Assembly (NCBI GenBank): GCA_003013855.2
Contig: PVNU02003892.1
Coordinates: forward strand, 930,001 to 994,000
Origin: Liriodendron chinense
Taxonomy: Eukaryota > Streptophyta > Magnoliopsida > Magnoliales > Magnoliaceae
Length of the DNA stretch: 64,000 nucleotides
Reading direction: 5' to 3'
A model generated the notes under the pieces. That model saw only the letters and a program-made list of their open reading frames with translations. It did no database searches and was not told where the DNA came from. Each line of letters opens with the position of its first letter. The first letter of the stretch is position 1. The position numbers and the translations under genes are program-made. This document shows, piece after piece, positions 12,976 to 24,118 of this stretch.

Positions 12976-13032
12976 AAGTGGGACCACCTTGAATGCACCC
13001 TGGAAAAGCGTGCATTCAAGGTGGTCCCACTT
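12976..13032. repeat. Perfect inverted repeat, 23-bp arms, 11-nt loop
   Basis: The left arm 12976-12998 (AAGTGGGACCACCTTGAATG and the next 3 bases) is the exact reverse complement of 13010-13032. One further A-T pair extends the stem. It sits about 0.65 kb upstream of the TCX5-like start codon. Its words (GGGACCACCTTGA) match the ends of the local foldback family, so a collapsed copy of that family is the simplest reading. A small-RNA hairpin is possible but unproven. Confidence 0.85.
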
Positions 13033-13039
13033 ATAAGTG

Positions 13040-14454
13040 AAAAACATTTGTAACCGTCCGTTTTTTAATATGTTCGTGGTCAATGTGATGAGTGTACCAT
13101 ACTGAAAATTAATAGAGAAAATCTGACATTTTTGAGGCACATGATGAATGAATAAGATCTGAAACACGTGTTTTATGTACGCATGTGTAAGGAGACTCAG
13201 TTCTTCCATGTCTGCTCGCGCGAATGGCATGTGTTTCTCGAACGGAAGTGGAGAAGGAATTTAGTTTATTTAAAAGAAAAAATAGTGAAATAATCAGGTA
13301 CTGGTGGTAGTACCACACGTTATCGTACTACACATTTTATTTTAAAAAATACCGTTTACATATATAAAATCTAATCCGTTAAAATATTTTCTATCTCATT
13401 AATATAAGATAAAATAAAAATATATTGATCTGATGAGCATCTATTCATTAGGATATGGTTTTCTGATCGTATATTCTGCCGTTGATTTTAAAGTTGTGAA
13501 AAGATGATGATTTTAAATATGTACGCTATTTATGATGAAATTTATATTTTAATAGGATTTGATTTTCTATATATTTTATATATTTCATAATAGAAGGTGA
13601 AGTACCGTAAGTTATCGGTACTGCCGGAAGTTTTTCATCGTTTCTCTGAAAAAGAGAGGCCAAGATTTTCTAAGCCCAAGCTGATTATTCTACTCGCATA
13701 TATACTCGCGGATACACTTGCCAATATAACACGTTTATATAAAATCGGATCATTTTATCTAGTGGGGAATAACATGAAATTAATCTTAGAAATAAAAATT
13801 ATTCTATATGACTAATAAATGTATAACTATTTTAAATAATTTCTAACCGTTCATCTTGAAAGAAGAGATTTGGCCTACATGATGAGATGGACAGAATGAT
13901 TTTTGTAAAGGTTCATCTAAACTGTCAGATTCGTGTGACTCACGACTCAGATTCGAGCCTCGTGCTTCTTGCGTGAGTATCGGCATGCAGCACGTTTGAG
14001 TTGCGTGTAGGTTTGGCAAATCTTCAGTTTTGTTGATCGAAATGTTTGCCGCTAAAACGACGAAAGCCAGTTCTGCTCATACTGAGGGCTTGACTCGCAT
14101 CTCTACTCTAATTTAATAAAAGCTTTTTTAATAGAAGTTATACTAAATAACATTTTTTTATATATATAATTTTCCTCAATGTTTTAAATAAATTTATTAG
14201 ATAAAATCACTTGAAAGTTTAAAAAAGAAAAGCTTTTATTTGAATGAAATGTTTACTAAAACTCTTAAATAAGAGTTTATTTTAAAAGAGAATTAACATC
14301 ATTTTTAAAGGTTATGAAAGTTTTATTATAAAAGCAATCCAGATGATTGTTTTGGTAGATCTCACCATAAATGAACCATGTAACAAATGACAAAAAAATT
14401 GATAGCTATAATCTTCATATTCTAAGACATTTGAGAATATGGACAATCTATCGT
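13040..14454. other. AT-rich intergenic stretch, no gene seen
   Basis: No protein-like reading frame. 13290-13630 has inverted words around GGTACTGGTGGTAGTACC and GTACCG. From about 14095 an AT-rich leader (ATCTCTACTCTAATTTAATA) begins that is repeated in diverged form at about 15834, ahead of the second minisatellite block. Confidence 0.5.
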
Positions 14455-16885
14455 GTGAGCCAAACCTTTAAAATAGGTCGTTCATCATGCAAAGCCCATC
14501 TTGAATGTGGACCATTCATCATTAAGAGCCTACCTTGATGTAGGCCATCCATCATATGGAACCCACCATCAATGCTAAATATCTTTTATGTGAGGCCCTC
14601 ATTGTCCACTATCCATCACCCATCACATAGGAGTTCACATTTGTTGTGTCCCTAATGTAGGGCCTTACCTTCGAAGTGAATTGTCCACCACGTGTGGCCC
14701 ATTTTGGTATCCACCATTCATCGTGTGGGGCACACCTTCTATGTGGATCATCCATCATGTAGCCCACTTTGGATATAGATCATCCATCATGCAAAACCTT
14801 GGATGTGTACCATCCATTAGGTGGGGACTACTTGATGTCAACCTTCCATTATGAGGGGCTACACTTTGATGTGGGTCATCCATCATGTGAAGGCCACTCC
14901 ATTCATTATGTGGGCCCACCTTGATGTGGACCATTCATTGTGTGGGGCCCAATCTTCAATATGGGTCATTCATCATGTGGCTTGCCTTGAATATGAGTCG
15001 TTCATCATGTGGGCCCACCTTTAATGTCAACGGACCATCATGTGAGCCCACCATTAATGACTATCATCTGTCATGCAGGTCCCACCTTTGATGGGCATGT
15101 TCCGTCATGCTGGACCACACTTTGATGCGGGCCATCCATAATGTTGGGCCCACATTTGATGTCAATTATTCATTATGTGGACCCACCTTAATGTGGACCG
15201 TACATCATGTGGGGCCCCATGTTCAATAGGGTCATTCATCATGAGGGACCCACCTTTGATGTCCGCCACCCATCATGTGGGTCTTACCTTTGTTGTGGAT
15301 CATCTATCATGTGGGGCCCACTTGATGTCCACCGTCCGTCATGTAGGTTTCACCTTTGTTGTAGATTGTCCATCATGTGGGCCTAACCTTCAATATGGGT
15401 CATTCATCATGTGAGCCCACCTTTAATGTCAACCTACCATCACGTGATCCCACATTCAATGTCCACCATCCATCATATGGGTCCCACCTTTGATGTAGAC
15501 CATCCATAAGGTGGGGCTTGCTTGATGCGAATCGCCCATGATCTAGGGCTATACTTTGATGTAAGTCATCTATCATGTGGGGCTCACCTTTGATGTGATC
15601 GTGCATTATGTGGGCCCAACTTTGACGTGGCCATTCATCATGAGGCCCCACCTGCAACATGGGTTGTTCATCATGTAAACCTACATTAAAGATATTGTAA
15701 ATGGAAGAGAACAATGTGAGGTGAGAATTATTTGAAAAGTTTAAAAGATAAATTTGTTAAAAAATTAAGTTAAAATATATATTTGCTTGGGCTAAATAAA
15801 TTCTTTTTAAAAAAGTAAGGGTTCATTTGGCATCTCTACGCTAATCTTGTAAGAGCTTTTTAACTAAGAGTTACTCTAATAAACTCTTTTTTATGTAGCT
15901 CTTGTTTTAAATATGTTCATTTAGTAAATCATGTTTAAAATAATAAAAAGCTCTCATTGGAAATAAGCATGCTTAGTAAAAAGTTCGAATAAAAGCTTTT
16001 TTAAATGTAGTTGATATCGATTTTGAAAATTATAACAACTCCATTATAAGAGCAATCTAGACAGTTGTTTTGGTTGACCTTTAACGTGAATCGTCCATTA
16101 TATAGAGCCTATCTCGATGTGGGCCATCCATCATGTAGGGCCCACCATCAATGCTTATTATCCTTCATGTGAGGCCCCTCAATGCCCACTACTCATGATA
16201 TGGAATCCATGTTTAATGTATCAATTGTGTGGGCCCCACCTTTGAAGTGAGTTGTCCATCATGTGGGGCCCACTCTCGATGTCCACCATCCGTTGTGTGG
16301 GGTGCACCTTCTATGTGAATCATCCATAATGTTGGGCCACTTTGAATATGGGTCATTTACCATGCAAGACCCTGGATGTGGATAGTCAATTAGGTGGGGC
16401 CCACTTGATGTGGACAGTCCATCACTAGGGAGCATACTTTGATGTGGGTCATCCATCATGTGAGGCATACTCCGTCCATTATGTGGGCCACCTTGATGTG
16501 GACCATTCATCTTGTATGGCCCCACCTTCAATATGTGTCGTTCATCATGTGGGCCCACCTTTGATGTCATCATCTATTACGTGGATCCCACTTTGATGTG
16601 GACCATCCATTAAGTGGGGCTCACTTAACATGGGTGGTCATCATGTTGGGCCACACTTTGACGTGGCCCATCCATCACGTGGGGCCACCTTTGATGTGAA
16701 CTGTGCATTATGTGGGCCCACCTTGATGTGGACCATTCATTATGTGGGGGCACCTTCAATATGGATCGTTCATCATGGAGGTCCACTTTTGATGCCCCAC
16801 CATCTATCACGTGGGTCCCCACCTTTGCTAACGACAGTCCAGTCCACTTGATGTGGATAGTCATCCATCGTGTGGGTGTGCCACA
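14455..16885. repeat. Degenerate minisatellite in two blocks (unit ~36-39 bp)
   Basis: Block 1 is about 14455-15690 and block 2 about 16085-16885. Both consist of diverged copies of CATCATGTGGGCCCACCTTT followed by GATGTGGACCATC. Between them, 15815-16080 is a diverged copy of the AT-rich leader at 14095-14350: both have ATCTCTACNCTAAT, AAGAGC/AAAAGC words and a GATGATTGTTTTGGT-like end. The whole 2.8 kb therefore looks like a tandem duplication of leader plus minisatellite. Open frames here are repeat artefacts. Confidence 0.8.
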
Positions 16886-17899
16886 GCAGTAAAAAATGGA
16901 CGGCGAAGATATATTGTTTTGACCGTCAGTTTACTTTGCTCGTTGTGACGCACCTGAGGAGTGAAACGACTGGATTGTTTGCGCATAAGCTGAGGAATTA
17001 CCATATGTTATAGCTTTGTGGGTCCCACCAGTGATGTGTATGTTGAATCCTGACCGTGCATCTGGTTCGCCGCTTCATGTTCTCCGTACTTCTCAACAAT
17101 CATCCTGATCCAATACTCAGGTCTCGCAGAAGCGCTCCAGATTGGCACACGTGCCTGCATTGTAGTAGCAGACTAGCAGTTCTCCACACGTTGGGTGGAA
17201 TTGGCAAAGTCGTAATTATGAAGTAATTATCAACCGTTGCATTTCGTTTGCCACGTGGTCGGTCGATTTTAATGCCAATGGCACGTGCTACAAAAATAAA
17301 CGGTTAAGATTCACTCTCACGGATGGTGGTTGAGAAAAATGAATTGCCTGGGGTGATCATTTGAAGAAGGATCCAATGCCATCAATGAGTTTGTGACCAA
17401 GCGCTCACCTACCGTCCACGTGCCACTCGTATGAGATCAGGCCCTTTCATATGTTGGGCCAACGACACCGATTGTGTGATCCTAGCCACTGATTGGATGG
17501 CGAATTATGACTGCAAACGAGCAGTTAAACGAGCAGTTAAACGAGAAGGTCCCACGAACGGTCGAGATTCAGCGCAAAGAGTTCCAGTTCCACCAAAGTG
17601 ATTGCCTTCTTGGAAATTACTTTGATGTTGGAGTTTACAATGCTTCTGTATACGCAATCTGAACCGTGCAAAAGGTTAACCCCAACATGAAGATCACATG
17701 GCATAAAAATCAAGACGATCCAATCACCATGTGGGCCACACAATTAAAATCAATGGATGAGATACGATCTGACCTATATTGCAGATGTGACCCACCTGGG
17801 ATCAGCTCAACTTTCATTTAAGGTGAGCTAAAACCATGATCCAACCTTTTTCACGGCTCAGATGTCCTTTTTTATCTCATTGGAGCACGAATTGCCTGT

Positions 17900-19580
17900 G
17901 ACCGCCTCCCACGGGGAGTTCCTGTGGTCAGAAGCTATGTGGGGCCCACAGAGATTTAAGTGAGAAATCCACTCCGTTCATCAGTTTCTAAAGCTCACAA
18001 TAGGATTGGAGTCCAAAAATCACGTAGATCGGTGGACCACGGCTCAAGAAACAGTGGGGATTGAACTCTGTAATATAGCAGAGCGATCTCTCTACAGACA
18101 TGGTAGAGTATCAATCGGGTCCACCCGTGTGCTGGCACCAGGATGGATGGCTGGCGTTATCAAATGAATTCACGGAAAGAATCTATCCGTTACTTTTTCT
18201 ACAGCTCACCCCGCTGCATATTTGACCGTTAACTTTTTAGCTTTGCACCCTTATTTGAATTATCACAGATCAGGTGGATAGGATTTTGTGAAGGGTGAAT
18301 TTTGAGGTATCAGCTTGATTTAAATCTTTTGTGGCCCACAAGAAGTTTTCAATGGTCAATGACTCAATCACCAACGTTTTCCTGTGGTGTGGTCCACCTA
18401 AGAGATAGATCTGCTTTATTTTAAGGACCACGCCCTAAAAATTGCTGGCAAAATGGATGGACGGCGTGGATATAGAACACATACATCAAGGTGGACCTTA
18501 CTGTCCGAAAAACACGGACACAAGGGCCAGGTAGCGTCCAATCCGTTCCTAGACTCAAGGATATAAACAGTATCCTGGAGCCTTGGCCATGGACAAACGT
18601 TCCCATGAATTGATCATCCAGACCGTTGATTCAATGTTTCCTAATATGATATATTCAAGATCATCAAATCCATCCAGTAGGACACAGATTTCTCCTTTTC
18701 GATCAGTCCATCTCTTCCTTACTTTCCAAGGAATGCATCCTTAGAGAAAGAAAGAAAAAAATTCTCTTCCCCAAAATAAAGAAGATCCAAAGCTTAAGTG
18801 GACCACACCACTGGAACCGTTGAAATTTTCTCTGGCCTATAGAGATGTATATTTTCCAACCCAACCTGTTTATAAGGTCACAAAGACCTGGATGAAGGGC
18901 AAACACAAACTCCAGCTTGATCCAAACTTGTATGGACCTCAAGAAGTTTTTAATGGTCTTGATGGTGGGTGTTCAATCATCAATGTTTCCTGTGATGTGG
19001 TCCCCTTGGGATTTTGATCTGCTTCCTTCTGTCCAATACACGGTCCTTTTCATTGTCTTCCTAACCATCTATTAACTGGCCTGTAATAGATGGGCTCTTA
19101 TTGTTGAATCATGATAATTTTTGGATGAATCTGACTCCCACGACAAGGACCATGAGACCAACGGTTTGGATCACTGATCCAATGGGCCACTGATTCAAAT
19201 TCAAGGCTCAAGAAAAGCTGGATGGAAGGATTTTGGATTTTGGGTGTTGTACGTTTTTGTTTATAGTGTGGCCCACCAGATAAAAATATTTTCTGGGCCA
19301 CAAAAACTTTGAATAGCTCTGAGATTTTTTCCTTTCATCCGAGTCTGTTTGACCTTATCAATAGGTTAGATGGTAAAAAAAACATTACAATGGACCTAGG
19401 AAGTTTTTAATGGTGGGCTTTCAATGACCACTTTCTCCTGTGATGTGGTCCACCTGAAATTTATATCTTCTTCATTTTTGGGTCATGCACTAAAATAAGC
19501 TGGAAAACATATGGATGGCGTGGATTTAAAATGCATGCATCGAGGTGGGCCCTACCATTAGGGTCACACCCACATAGCTA
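17900..19580. repeat. Cluster of partial GGGCCCACC-type foldback elements
   Basis: Diverged fragments lie at about 17930-18090, 18250-18530, 18780-19040 and 19200-19575. Recurring words are GTGGACCACACCA, AACAGTGGNGATTGAAT, TTTGTGGCCCACAAGAAGTT, TGTGGTCCACCT and GGATGGACGGCGTGGAT. No genes. Confidence 0.7.
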
Positions 19581-20459
19581 GTTCCCATGGTGTCGGCTCA
19601 TTTTTCATAGCCATCAATGGTTATAATTGCCTAACAGAAGTGATTCTTTAGATTCATAGGCAATGAACGACTAATAAATAGAGTGCTTAAATTGCCGATT
19701 GGACCGTTTTAGACAAACCATCTTGACCATCTATGCCAAAGGATGCTGATCAAATGGTGTAATGTTTTCTTGGTAGTCCGAGAGAGTCAGAGAGATCTTT
19801 AATGCTCTGGCCGAGTGATAGATGATATGTAGGCTCTTAAAAATTATTTAGAAATTGCACATGTGGCATACAAGTAGCCAAAATAAACCATCCAAATTAT
19901 GGTAACTAGTATAAGTTTATTATGAACTTAAAATTAAGCTTATTTGATCATTTAGCTATTGGATTGGTGGACATTTATTGGACGGTTACAGCTGAAAAAT
20001 ATCCGATGTCCTATTTCCTCAAACAAGTGGTCATCAATCAAGGGTTCTGATCTTGAGGTAATGCATGCCACGTGTACCATCTCTGCATGCCGGAGTATCG
20101 AGCCACACATGGCCTGAGTACCATATAACTCATTTTATGAGATTTGTACGGACCGGAATCGTAGGGTTAAAAGCCCAAGATCTATGGGGCCCGGCATGTT
20201 TTATATTAAATCTGCTTTGCCTATCAAGTAAGAACCATCATTTGAACGGTCCCGATGTTCAACTGCCCGAAATCAAGGGTGGGCATCCCCTCTTTACTTG
20301 TCCCCCTTTCTATGGCCCACCTGACTTTTCATTTGGGATGACCTTTGCTGCTGAGGGCAACATGAGACAACACATCTGTTGGATGAGTCCGATGTCGTGA
20401 ATACGTCACGTGAGCCCCACATCTACACAATCCCACAGTAGCTTAAGGAGTTCACAGTC

Positions 20460-20935
20460 CGTGGATCCCGGGTCCACTAAATTCGGTGTATACCTGCCTG
20501 TGGAGTCCACCTTGATACATGTGCCTTACATCAACGCCGTTCATCGGTTTTGAAAGATCATTTTAGGGCATAAACCGAAATATGAAGCAGATCTAAATAT
20601 TAGGTGGTTCACACCACAGGAAACAGTGGTGATTGAATACCCATCATTAAAAAACTTCTTGAGGGCCACCGTTATGTTTATTTGTCATCCAACCTGTTGA
20701 TAAAGTCACAAAAATCAGGACGAAGGGACCACACAAATATCAGCCTGATCCAAGATTTCGGTGGCCCACAAGAAGTTTTAATGGTCAATCACCATTTTTT
20801 CCTATGGTGTTGTTTACCTGAGATTTGGATCTACTTCATTTTTGGGATCATCCGCTAAAATGGGCTGTCAAAATGGATAGACAGCATGGATGTAAGACAC
20901 ATACATCAAGGTGGGCCCCATATTCAGGAATCCAC
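20460..20935. mobile_element. Foldback element of the GGGCCCACC family, near full length
   Basis: The left arm has TCCACCTTGATACATGTG and ATCATTTTAGGGCATAA. The right arm has the reverse complements (CATACATCAAGGTGGGCCCC). The central part carries CACAGGAAACAGTGGTGATT and CCCACAAGAAGTTTTAATGG. No coding capacity. Confidence 0.7.
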
Positions 20936-21333
20936 CGCGCCCTCAGTTCACACACCCAAAGAAAATCCTACAGCTGCGAGCTATTACTCCGAAACCAGCT
21001 TCGGCTCAACTGCTCAAGCTACGGCCTAACCATTTAATCGGGCTCAGGTTCGGGCCTGTTCTAGGAGGCCCGAAAGGGCTCGGAACAAAGGTTATGCCCC
21101 TTTGGCAGGTATCGCCGTATCGGCCCGAACCCGGCCATTGATAGCCACACATGCATAGTACATCTTATCATGTGGGACCCACCTTATAGATGATCGAGTA
21201 AAAAGTTAGGTGGGTAAATAACAAGGTGGACCAAAGCTGACAAGAAACATTGGACGATCCAGAAAAGGTGGGTCCGGCCTTAATTCCTTTTACCAGAACA
21301 TTTAAAAGGTGGGGCCCATCTGAGACATGGTCT

Positions 21334-21859
21334 ATGGGCGCGAATTAGGTGTTACCCCGGGAACAGTTGGGTGGGTGTTACCCCTACCGTATGGCCCACA
21401 TGGATGATATTATGTATATCCACTCCGTCCATAGGTTTATACAGCCCATTTTAAGATAATGTAATCTCAAGTGGACCATACAACTAGAAACAGTGTGATT
21501 GAGTGCCCCACCATTAAAAATTCCAAAGAGCCCATGGTAAGGTTTTGGTAATGTTTATTTGCAATCCAATCTCTTGATAATGTCAATAAGGTCTTGATGA
21601 AAGGAAAATATAAATATCAGATTGATCCAAAACTTTTGTGGCCCACAAAACGTTTTTAATAGTTATTCATTACTTTTTATATTGGCATGGTCTACCTAAG
21701 ATTTCGATCTTCTTAAGATTTTGGGTCATACTCTAAAATGATATGATAAAACAGATAAACGGCATAGATATATAAAAAAAAATACATCACGATGGGCCCA
21801 ACACGGTAGGGGTAACACCCACTAAGGTGTTACCAGGGTAACATCTAAGTCGCTCCCAT
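21334..21859. mobile_element. Foldback element with long terminal inverted repeats (526 bp)
   Basis: The ends are ATGGGCGCGAATTAGG and the matching reverse complement ending CGCTCCCAT. They continue through GTGTTACCCC and GGGTGGGTGTTACCCCTACC on both arms. A 5-bp direct repeat GGTCT lies on each side (21329-21333 and 21860-21864). The core is that of the GGGCCCACC family. The target-site length does not settle the superfamily. Confidence 0.75.
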
Positions 21860-21891
21860 GGTCTACATAGCTCCCACTCCGTAAGTGGGCA

Positions 21892-22382
21892 CGGCTTCGG
21901 TGAAACCCCCGATCCACCAAAGTGGGTATATCACTGACTATGGAGCCCACCTTGATGTGTGTTCCTCAAATCTACACCGTCCGTCTGTTTTTACCGATCA
22001 TTTTATGGCATAATTCCAAAAATGAAGTAGATATTTATCTCATGTTGACCATAACACGGGAAACAGTGGTGAATGACCATTAAAAACTTCTTGTTAGTCA
22101 CAAATGTTTGGTATGAAGATGATATTTGTGTGGCCCCTTCATCCATGTCGTTTTTACCTTATCAACAGGTTGGATGGCAAGTAAACATTCCGGCGGCCCC
22201 AAAATATTTTTTAATGGTGAGTTTCCAATCACCACTGTTTCCTATGATGTGGTCCACCTAAGATTTGGATATGCTTCGTTTTTGGAACAATGCAATAAAA
22301 TGAGCTTTGAAAACGGATGGATGGTGTGGATTTAAGGAAAATATATCAAGGTAGGCCCCACAGTCAGGGATCTACCGAAGCC
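21892..22382. mobile_element. Foldback element, terminal CGGCTTCGGT/ACCGAAGCCG (491 bp)
   Basis: The terminal 10 bp are perfect inverted repeats. Inside are TGGAGCCCACCTTGATGTGT on the left and ATATATCAAGGTAGGCCCCA on the right, with the family core between (GGGAAACAGTGGTGAATGAC). No clear target duplication. Confidence 0.7.
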
Positions 22383-22399
22383 GCCTAGTAGCATGGAGA

Positions 22400-23499
22400 A
22401 ATGGAGTCACGAGAGAGTGAATTCGTACACTCGAAACGCTAGACTAGGATAACCTTCCACTAGCTGCGAATCGTGTAAGGATTTTAACTGAATATTCTTC
22501 AAGAATTCAGGATTTTAACTGAATATTCTTCAAGAATTCTGATTTTACCAAACAATGCATTTAGCTTTTTTAAATTCTTAAAAAGGCCTCTCTTGTAAGC
22601 GTGAAATAAGCAAATTTCAATGTCTATGGTTTTTTCTTACTTAAATTTTTTTTTTTAACATTAAATTCACCGTCTAGGTTCTTTACCCAAAAGCGGAGTC
22701 AGCATTTTGGGCCCACATGGTGTGTGTATGACATCCAACCCATCAGTCACATGGTGTGAAAAATCTCATTAGCAGGAATTTCTCAAATATGGAATTTGAG
22801 GTTTCTGGAAAAATCCCACTAGAAATAGAAATTAAAAATATTTTCTTATGAATTAATAAATAATTTAAAAAATATTAATAATTATTATATAATATATAAA
22901 TTTAACTAATTTCTACTACAATCATCAAAAAAATCCAAACCTGCAGATATATTTGAAAATATCGTGATGATATTGATTAGTTTATTTTCCATGGAAGTAT
23001 GTGAGGCTTTCAAAATTTTGAAGATATTTATGACATATAGCCCGTCCAAATGGTGCACCCAACCACAAAGATCCACCATATGCGAAAGCAGATCAATCTA
23101 ATCACCAGAGCATGACACCATAAGGAAAACAATGTATACCACCCAAAACCCTCTAAAAATCACATTTGGTCCACCTGATGATTAGATTGGCCTGAATTTT
23201 GGGATTTTGATTGAGCCCAGGCATTGTAAATGGGTTTTTGAGTATCAGATCAAGGAGTCCCAACACATGGAAAGCAAAACGGCCGAACAAAACCCTGGTT
23301 TGCAAATCAGTTTTTGCCTATCCAATCATCCACAACTGACAACGGGTCCCATGATGCATGTATTGGGCTGATCAGGCTTGCATTTCCACATCTTAGTTAA
23401 TCATAATTGTATATTAGAGATCATGAGTGTTGGTTATCAAGACTATTTGTTCCCTATCAAAAAGAAATATATCTCCTATAACACACACACAAAATTAAC
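22400..23499. other. Intergenic AT-rich stretch, no gene seen
   Basis: Contains a local duplication of GATTTTAACTGAATATTCTT (about 22480-22545). A weak foldback-like patch lies around 23040-23360. No reading frame with protein character. Confidence 0.4.
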
Positions 23500-23502
23500 T
23501 AA

Positions 23503-23609
23503 GGGTGAATTTGGTTGTACCAAATATTGCAATATTTCTTGATTAATCAGTCTAATAGGGTACAAAATTTCATGATATTTCATGACATTTAGTGCAACCA
23601 AACACACCC
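23503..23609. mobile_element. Tourist-like MITE (107 bp, TAA target site)
   Basis: Palindromic ends GGGTGAATTTGGTTG and CAACCAAACACACCC are bordered on both sides by TAA (23500-23502 and 23610-23612). TNA target sites and short GG...CC-ended inverted repeats are typical of PIF/Harbinger MITEs. A diverged relative is visible around 11535-11598. Confidence 0.7.
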
Positions 23610-24118
23610 TAAATAAAATAAAAAATAAAATAAAATGACCTTAACAGCCAGTGTTATAAAAGCTATCTCATCGACTTCCGACAGACTTTTCTAAAAACCT
23701 AGCAAACATAACTGATAGCTTTGAGTTTAAGAAAATCATAATGACTTCAGATTTTACAAGGAAATGGAAAAGCTCAGCTATTTCAGATGCCTAAAAAGTT
23801 CTCCAAGATGAATATTCTTGGCAAATTATCAAAATAAGCAGTTCTTCAAAAAGTCTAAAAGAAAAGAGGTAGAATTCTATTTCTAGTACATGTTCTTGTT
23901 GCCCCCTAAACACTCAAAAGACATTGATCTGCTACAGTAAGTATACTACAAATATTCTGCCACAAGATTCATCTCTATTGAGCAAAGGCAACAAAGAACT
24001 CATTTGAATAGAAAGATAAGACAGAGATCCACTACAAAACTATTCTACACAGCCAAAAACACACAGGCACTCAAGCATCCATTGCTCTTGCAGGCACCAC
24101 CATTCACCCATTTCTTTC

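Noticed and set aside
15400..16864. Several 60-104 codon frames on both strands
   Set aside because: Artefacts of the minisatellite, whose unit lacks stops in some frames.
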